NCBI GenBank assembly: GCA_947177325.1
Contig: CAMWUH010000065.1
Coordinates: forward strand, 1-9,202
DNA length: 9,202 nt
Source: an uncultured Bacteroidales bacterium
GTDB taxonomy: Bacteria > Bacteroidota > Bacteroidia > Bacteroidales > Muribaculaceae
Direction: 5' to 3'
The notes beneath the pieces are model-generated. The model was not told the origin of the DNA. It saw only the letters and a list, made by a program, of their open reading frames with translations, and did no database searches. The stretch's first letter is position 1. Each line of letters opens with the position of its first letter. The position numbers were made by a program, and so were the translations under genes. Positions 6,028-9,202 of this stretch are shown one piece after another.

Positions 6028-8697
6028 ATGAATGAACTAGTTAAAATAGCAGAACTCATTAAAGATAGAACGACCAAAGAACGGGTCGTTAAAAATCCTT
6101 CTATTGCTGGTGGAACTATCGAGTTCAATGGCCAGATTCGTTACGTATGGATTGTCAATTTTGAATCAGAATCAAACACTCGAATAATTAGAGATATAAC
6201 TGGTGCGTATCGTGGAACAGAAGTGAGCGGAACTATTCACACCCTTAATGAATATGGAAAGAATTCTGTCGCTATTTCTAAAAATCGTCCCATCGCTCAA
6301 ATTATCTTACGGCAATTTGGTACTGGTATAAAAGTTGGTCGGTTAATATACGATATACATTCAAGCTATATATGGGGTGCTAATGTCAATGGTCCAATTC
6401 GTATTGGTACAATAAAAATCGGTACATGGCAAGAGCACACTCTTGAAAGATTACTTTCGTATGCGGCAAAGATTGAAGAGACCAAAAAAAATGGTGATTC
6501 TGCCGCTACACTTAAGGCCGTTAGGGAACTTGAACAAGAGCTTTCAAGAATGGAAGCTATTCCCTCGGAGGCTTATCGGTTTATTCGTCAGCAAGCAGAA
6601 TTGAGATTGAATCCTATTCTAGATGAGGTTCAAAATGAAGCTAAATTTGACCATTGTTATGACGGTGTTACCGAAATCATAGATGGAGGCCCGGGTACCG
6701 GTAAAACTACTACACTTATTCAGCGATTAAAATATCTCATTACTCCTGATGATATTGATGCACAGCGAGAGTACAATGGTGAGCCTCAATTAACAAAGAC
6801 CCAGCGCGAAATTCTTTCTGCTGATAAAAATACTTGGATTTTCTTCTCACCTACACAACTACTTCGCAAATATTTGCGAACTAATATGCTTTCTGAGGGA
6901 CTACATCAAGCTGACTCTCAAACTGAAGTCTGGAGTGAGTATCTTCAAAGAATCCTACGTGATGAATACATGCTCGCCGGGACAGATTTACCATTTTTAT
7001 TTAAGAAAAAACCGCTCGCAGGTAAAAAAATATTCAAGCGTAAAACGCTTAATCTCCTTAAAAAATTTGAGGGCACATATCTAAAAACACTTGTTCAACA
7101 GATAGGAAAGACTGCTGAGGTCGACTATTCCATGTTACCATGGAAGAATGCAGCTAAGGTTATCGTTACCACATGCGCTGAAATCAAAGAAGCACATAGT
7201 TTCAATGATTTAATCCGAGGTCTTCTTAGGCTTGAGTCCTTGAGAACTACATCATTCGGGCCCAACACTAAGAGTATTAAAGAAATTACAGAGGAACACA
7301 ACCAACTTTTTAAGAACAGAGCGGCTCGAATCTTTTTGAGAATACAAAAAGATGCAGAGTTGTTCAATTCATTACTTGCATTGGTAACATCATGGGAAAT
7401 CCCGGAGGATGACGATAATGAACTTCTTGAAGATGAAACAGCCCAGAGTAATTCTTCTCAGCCTCGAGAAACGAGACTAAATAACTATATCCGTAATATC
7501 CTCAGGAATCTCGCTCTTAAAAAATATGATTCAAAGCTGCTAATAAAAGGTAGACAAGAGCAAATTTATTCTCAAATAGAATCGTTGATTGATGAGTCCG
7601 ATTATTCTGACTTGTCTGAATATGCTTATTTCCATAAAAATTTCGTACCGGTCGTTGGAAATATAGAGAACTTCTTATTTGGTAGGATTAGTTCTACCTA
7701 TAAGAAGTTTAGGTCTAATGCTCTAAAACAAAAAAAGGAAGCTGATTGGTATCTCAATACTCTTAACATAATTGTTCAGGAACATAAGAATAAGCTGTTG
7801 CATCCACACGAGCAGTCTTTGCTGTTGGGTTTTATTAACAATCTTATTCTTACTGTGCGTAAAGTTTCTCGTGCTCGATACAATGCTATGACCCATAAGT
7901 ACGCAGTTGCATTTAGAAACTGTTACCGTCCTATTATTGGTGTTGATGAAGCAACTGATTATTCTATAGTTGATTACTATGCGATTTCTTCCCTCAGACA
8001 TCCCGATTTTTCTTGCGTTACTCTAACGGGAGATATTATGCAGTGCCTTAACGAGTCAGGAATTACTGATTGGGCAATACTAAGGAATAACAACATATTC
8101 CCAAAACTTGATATTAAGGAACTTTCTGTTTCTTATCGACAGAGTCCTAAATTGTTGAAACTCGCAGACTACTTATATGCCTCTGCAACAGGGAATCCAT
8201 CTCCATACAAAGGGCTACAAAAAGACTGTGCAGATATTCCGTTTCCACTATGGTTTTCTTCTGATGATATAGACTCAAAGGCCAAATGGATAGTCAAGCG
8301 TATTCTTGAGGTGAAAAAAGCATACCAACAAGTTCCATCTATAGCTATCTTTGTTTCTACAGCTGATCAAGTTCCTATTCTTAAGAATAAAATGGACGAC
8401 GTGGAATTACTCGAAGATGAAGGTATTGATATAGTAGATTGCAGCAATGGCCTTGTAGATGCCAAGAAAGATACCGTTCGAATCTTCCCGATTGATATGG
8501 TAAAAGGTATGGAATTTGAAGTTGTATTCTTCCACAATATCCAGGAAATTAAAAATACCAAATTGATTGACAGATACCTTTATATCGGTCTTTCACGCGC
8601 ATCTTTCTACATGGGCGTTACTTCCTCTAATCAAATTGACAAAACATCAAACAATATCAAGTCTCTTTTTAAAGAAAATACTGACTGGAGACCATGA
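6028..8697 (+). CDS. Superfamily 1 (UvrD/HelD-like) helicase or ATPase with a novel N-terminal region
   Basis: An 889-residue protein with all main SF1 motifs: a Q-motif-like DEVQNEA before GGPGTGKTT (220-228, K226), VDEATD (639-644, Walker B D640/E641), TGDIMQ (667-672), SYRQS (702-706, R704), KGMEFE (826-831) and YIGLSRA (852-858, arginine finger R857). It should hydrolyse ATP and move on, or remodel, nucleic acid. Residues 1-215 are not a domain I recognise. About 410 residues separate motifs I and II, roughly twice the UvrD spacing, with an acidic linker (PEDDDNELLEDE). Motifs IV and V are only about 120 residues apart, so the 2B subdomain appears absent. The ATG at 6028 is preferred to the TTG at 6001, which lies within the upstream gene. 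Base composition is AT-rich compared with dnaE, suggesting horizontal origin. A defence role is possible but unproven. Confidence 0.88.
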   Translation: MNELVKIAELIKDRTTKERVVKNPSIAGGTIEFNGQIRYVWIVNFESESNTRIIRDITGAYRGTEVSGTIHTLNEYGKNSVAISKNRPIAQIILRQFGTGIKVGRLIYDIHSSYIWGANVNGPIRIGTIKIGTWQEHTLERLLSYAAKIEETKKNGDSAATLKAVRELEQELSRMEAIPSEAYRFIRQQAELRLNPILDEVQNEAKFDHCYDGVTEIIDGGPGTGKTTTLIQRLKYLITPDDIDAQREYNGEPQLTKTQREILSADKNTWIFFSPTQLLRKYLRTNMLSEGLHQADSQTEVWSEYLQRILRDEYMLAGTDLPFLFKKKPLAGKKIFKRKTLNLLKKFEGTYLKTLVQQIGKTAEVDYSMLPWKNAAKVIVTTCAEIKEAHSFNDLIRGLLRLESLRTTSFGPNTKSIKEITEEHNQLFKNRAARIFLRIQKDAELFNSLLALVTSWEIPEDDDNELLEDETAQSNSSQPRETRLNNYIRNILRNLALKKYDSKLLIKGRQEQIYSQIESLIDESDYSDLSEYAYFHKNFVPVVGNIENFLFGRISSTYKKFRSNALKQKKEADWYLNTLNIIVQEHKNKLLHPHEQSLLLGFINNLILTVRKVSRARYNAMTHKYAVAFRNCYRPIIGVDEATDYSIVDYYAISSLRHPDFSCVTLTGDIMQCLNESGITDWAILRNNNIFPKLDIKELSVSYRQSPKLLKLADYLYASATGNPSPYKGLQKDCADIPFPLWFSSDDIDSKAKWIVKRILEVKKAYQQVPSIAIFVSTADQVPILKNKMDDVELLEDEGIDIVDCSNGLVDAKKDTVRIFPIDMVKGMEFEVVFFHNIQEIKNTKLIDRYLYIGLSRASFYMGVTSSNQIDKTSNNIKSLFKENTDWRP

Positions 8698-8804
8698 TAA
8701 CGGGAGTTGCGGCATCGCCAAAGCGCTTTCGTGAATCGAGACTCGGTCTCCGCCATTCGGGTTGGCTCGGTCAATCCTCGCCCTGCTTCGCGGTCAATCG
8801 CTAA
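8694..8804 (+). CDS. Possible 36-residue basic peptide (repeat copy 2)
   Basis: The ATG overlaps the helicase TGA as ATGA, a layout typical of translational coupling. The frame begins MITGVAASPKRF and ends FAVNR, with one acidic residue among seven lysine or arginine residues. It is the counterpart of the ORF at 5783-5848: GV, RFR and the terminal NR are shared, and it is ten codons longer between the start of the homology and the stop. Bases 8701-8800 are about 62% G+C, quite unlike the helicase, so this is a different kind of DNA from the gene it overlaps. It could be a conserved peptide or a non-coding repeat that happens to be open. I do not recognise it. Confidence 0.3.
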   Translation: MITGVAASPKRFRESRLGLRHSGWLGQSSPCFAVNR

Positions 8805-8879
8805 CTCATTATGAAAGAATCTGACGATTTAGATACTTACAATGGCGACCCGGTACATGACGTGTGTGTGGACTATGCA
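8703..8879 (+). repeat. Direct repeat flanking the helicase, copy 2
   Basis: This is the partner of 5777-5923, beginning six bases after the helicase stop codon. The identical 18-base run lies at 8845-8862. It contains a small perfect hairpin GAGAC/GTCTC (8738-8750) and an internal duplication of CGGTCAATC (8769-8777 and 8791-8799) that copy 1 lacks. Together the copies bracket the acidic gene's 3' part and the helicase gene precisely. That could reflect insertion between copies of a dispersed repeat or duplication of a small cassette. Confidence 0.8.
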
Positions 8880-8882
8880 TAA
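8811..8882 (+). CDS. 23-residue truncated copy of the acidic protein
   Basis: The frame starts MKESDDLDTYNGDPVHD and stops after VDYA. It aligns without gaps to the first 21 or so residues of the 51-residue protein at 5855-6010, and the start codon and preceding bases TCAATCGCTAACTCATT are nearly identical. After the VD pair the two diverge, and this copy ends by an early TAA where the long copy continues for 28 more residues. It is either a shorter functional variant or a decayed copy; a truncated pseudogene is the simpler reading. It follows the 36-residue ORF by six bases, the same spacing as in copy 1. Confidence 0.45.
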   Translation: MKESDDLDTYNGDPVHDVCVDYA

Positions 8883-8951
8883 GGGTTACGTTCCTTTCCT
8901 TCACCCATGATTACTTTGCAGGGGAGATAAGGACCGGCATATACGTAAATT
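8883..8951. other. Short intergenic stretch between convergent genes
   Basis: I see no gene or clear site between the small acidic ORF and the shared terminator. A TTACTTTG at 8911-8918 resembles a -7 box with one mismatch but has no matching -33 box and no gene downstream on its strand. Confidence 0.5.
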
Positions 8952-8989
8952 AAAAAAGCTCGATGTCGGGAAGGGGATCGGCATCGAGC
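8952..8989 (-). terminator. Rho-independent terminator for the ribBA transcript
   Basis: GCTCGATGTCGG (8958-8969) and TCGGCATCGAGC (8978-8989) form a 12-base-pair stem, including two G-U pairs, around an eight-base loop. Read on the minus strand, the stem is followed directly by six T residues (complement of 8952-8957), so it should end transcripts arriving from the right. On the plus strand the bases after it are only loosely T-rich (GTATTTTGATTTTT), so it may also weakly stop the helicase transcript. Confidence 0.8.
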
Positions 8990-9030
8990 GGAGTATTTTG
9001 ATTTTTAAGGGAATTTCTTTGGGGAGGAAA

Positions 9031-9113
9031 GCGATGGTTTTGTCGACTTTGTCGAGAAAGCGATGGTTTTGTTGACTTTGTCGAGAAAGCGGGAGTTAGT
9101 CGACTTTGTCGAG
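9031..9113. repeat. 29-base tandem repeat overlapping the ribBA 3' end
   Basis: Two complete 29-base units (9031-9059 and 9060-9088) differ at one base, and a third, degenerate unit (9089-9113) lies over the stop codon and last codons of the minus-strand gene. The shared core on the plus strand is CGACTTTGTCGAG, which on the minus strand encodes LDKVD at the gene's end. The array thus looks like the 3' end of the gene duplicated into its own 3' untranslated region. Confidence 0.85.
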
Positions 9114-9202
9114 GTGGTGGCCCATGCGGTCTTTTTTGGTGTGCATATAGAAGCGGTTGTAGTCGTTGGGCTCGATCTCAATCGGCACATTTTCAACCAC
9201 AT
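9096..9202 (-). CDS. ribBA: GTP cyclohydrolase II / RibBA, C-terminal end (partial)
   Basis: The last 34 codons of a gene that enters from the right edge, ending at the TAA complementary to 9096-9098. The frame reads VVENVPIEIEPNDYNR, then FYMHTKKDRMGHHLDKVD. The pattern VPIEIEPN, Y, TKK.RMGH is the conserved tail of GTP cyclohydrolase II, which opens GTP in the first committed step of riboflavin synthesis. In Bacteroidetes it is normally fused to dihydroxybutanone-phosphate synthase as RibBA, so that name is preferred, but the fused N-terminal half is not in this window. Another longer minus-strand frame covers this region and is a shadow; its sequence is low-complexity threonine and serine. 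The terminator at 8952-8989 fits this gene, leaving a 3' untranslated region of about 100 bases. Confidence 0.75.
   Translation of the reverse strand, partial: VVENVPIEIEPNDYNRFYMHTKKDRMGHHLDKVD

Noticed and set aside
8887..8918. Promoter at TTACTTTG
   Set aside because: It has one mismatch in the -7 box, no TTTG at the right distance, and no plus-strand gene downstream in the window.
9031..9113. CRISPR array
   Set aside because: The 29-base units follow each other without spacers, so this is a plain tandem repeat.
9005..9202. Longer minus-strand frame rich in threonine and serine
   Set aside because: It is a shadow: a neighbouring frame carries the recognisable RibBA C-terminus and ends in a stop at 9096-9098.

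Overview
The window reads as chromosomal DNA from a member of the Bacteroidales. The reasons are a perfect Bacteroidetes-type promoter (TTTG, 20 bases, TAnnTTTG) in front of the first gene, a long DnaE of Bacteroidetes type followed at once by trxA, and main genes that start without a usable Shine-Dalgarno sequence. A gut family such as Muribaculaceae would fit, but that is a guess from general resemblance, not shown here.

Layout. Positions 1-379 are non-coding and carry the promoter and a hairpin-rich leader of dnaE. Then come dnaE (380-4177), a small thioredoxin gene (4208-4531) and a calcineurin-like metallophosphoesterase (4605-5324), all on the plus strand with gaps of 30 and 73 bases, probably one transcription unit of housekeeping genes. 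A clear Rho-independent hairpin at 5551-5578 ends that unit.

From 5581 to about 8882 the window changes character. A new promoter-like element is followed by a structured leader of about 190 bases, a 21-codon ORF, a 51-residue very acidic protein, and a large AT-rich gene (6028-8697) for an unusual superfamily 1 helicase/ATPase. Straight after the helicase the same kind of unit recurs as a shorter copy: a 36-residue basic ORF overlapping the helicase stop by ATGA, then a 23-residue truncated copy of the acidic protein. So the helicase gene is bracketed by two diverged direct copies of a basic-ORF plus acidic-ORF cassette. Third-position changes inside the acidic ORF suggest that it is, or was, translated. 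This bracketed helicase is the most interesting part of the window. It looks like an accessory, possibly defence-related locus, though nothing in the sequence proves a function.

The right end holds a strong minus-strand terminator (8952-8989), a 29-base tandem repeat that copies the 3' end of the neighbouring gene, and the last 34 codons of a minus-strand gene recognisable as the C-terminus of GTP cyclohydrolase II (ribBA/ribA).
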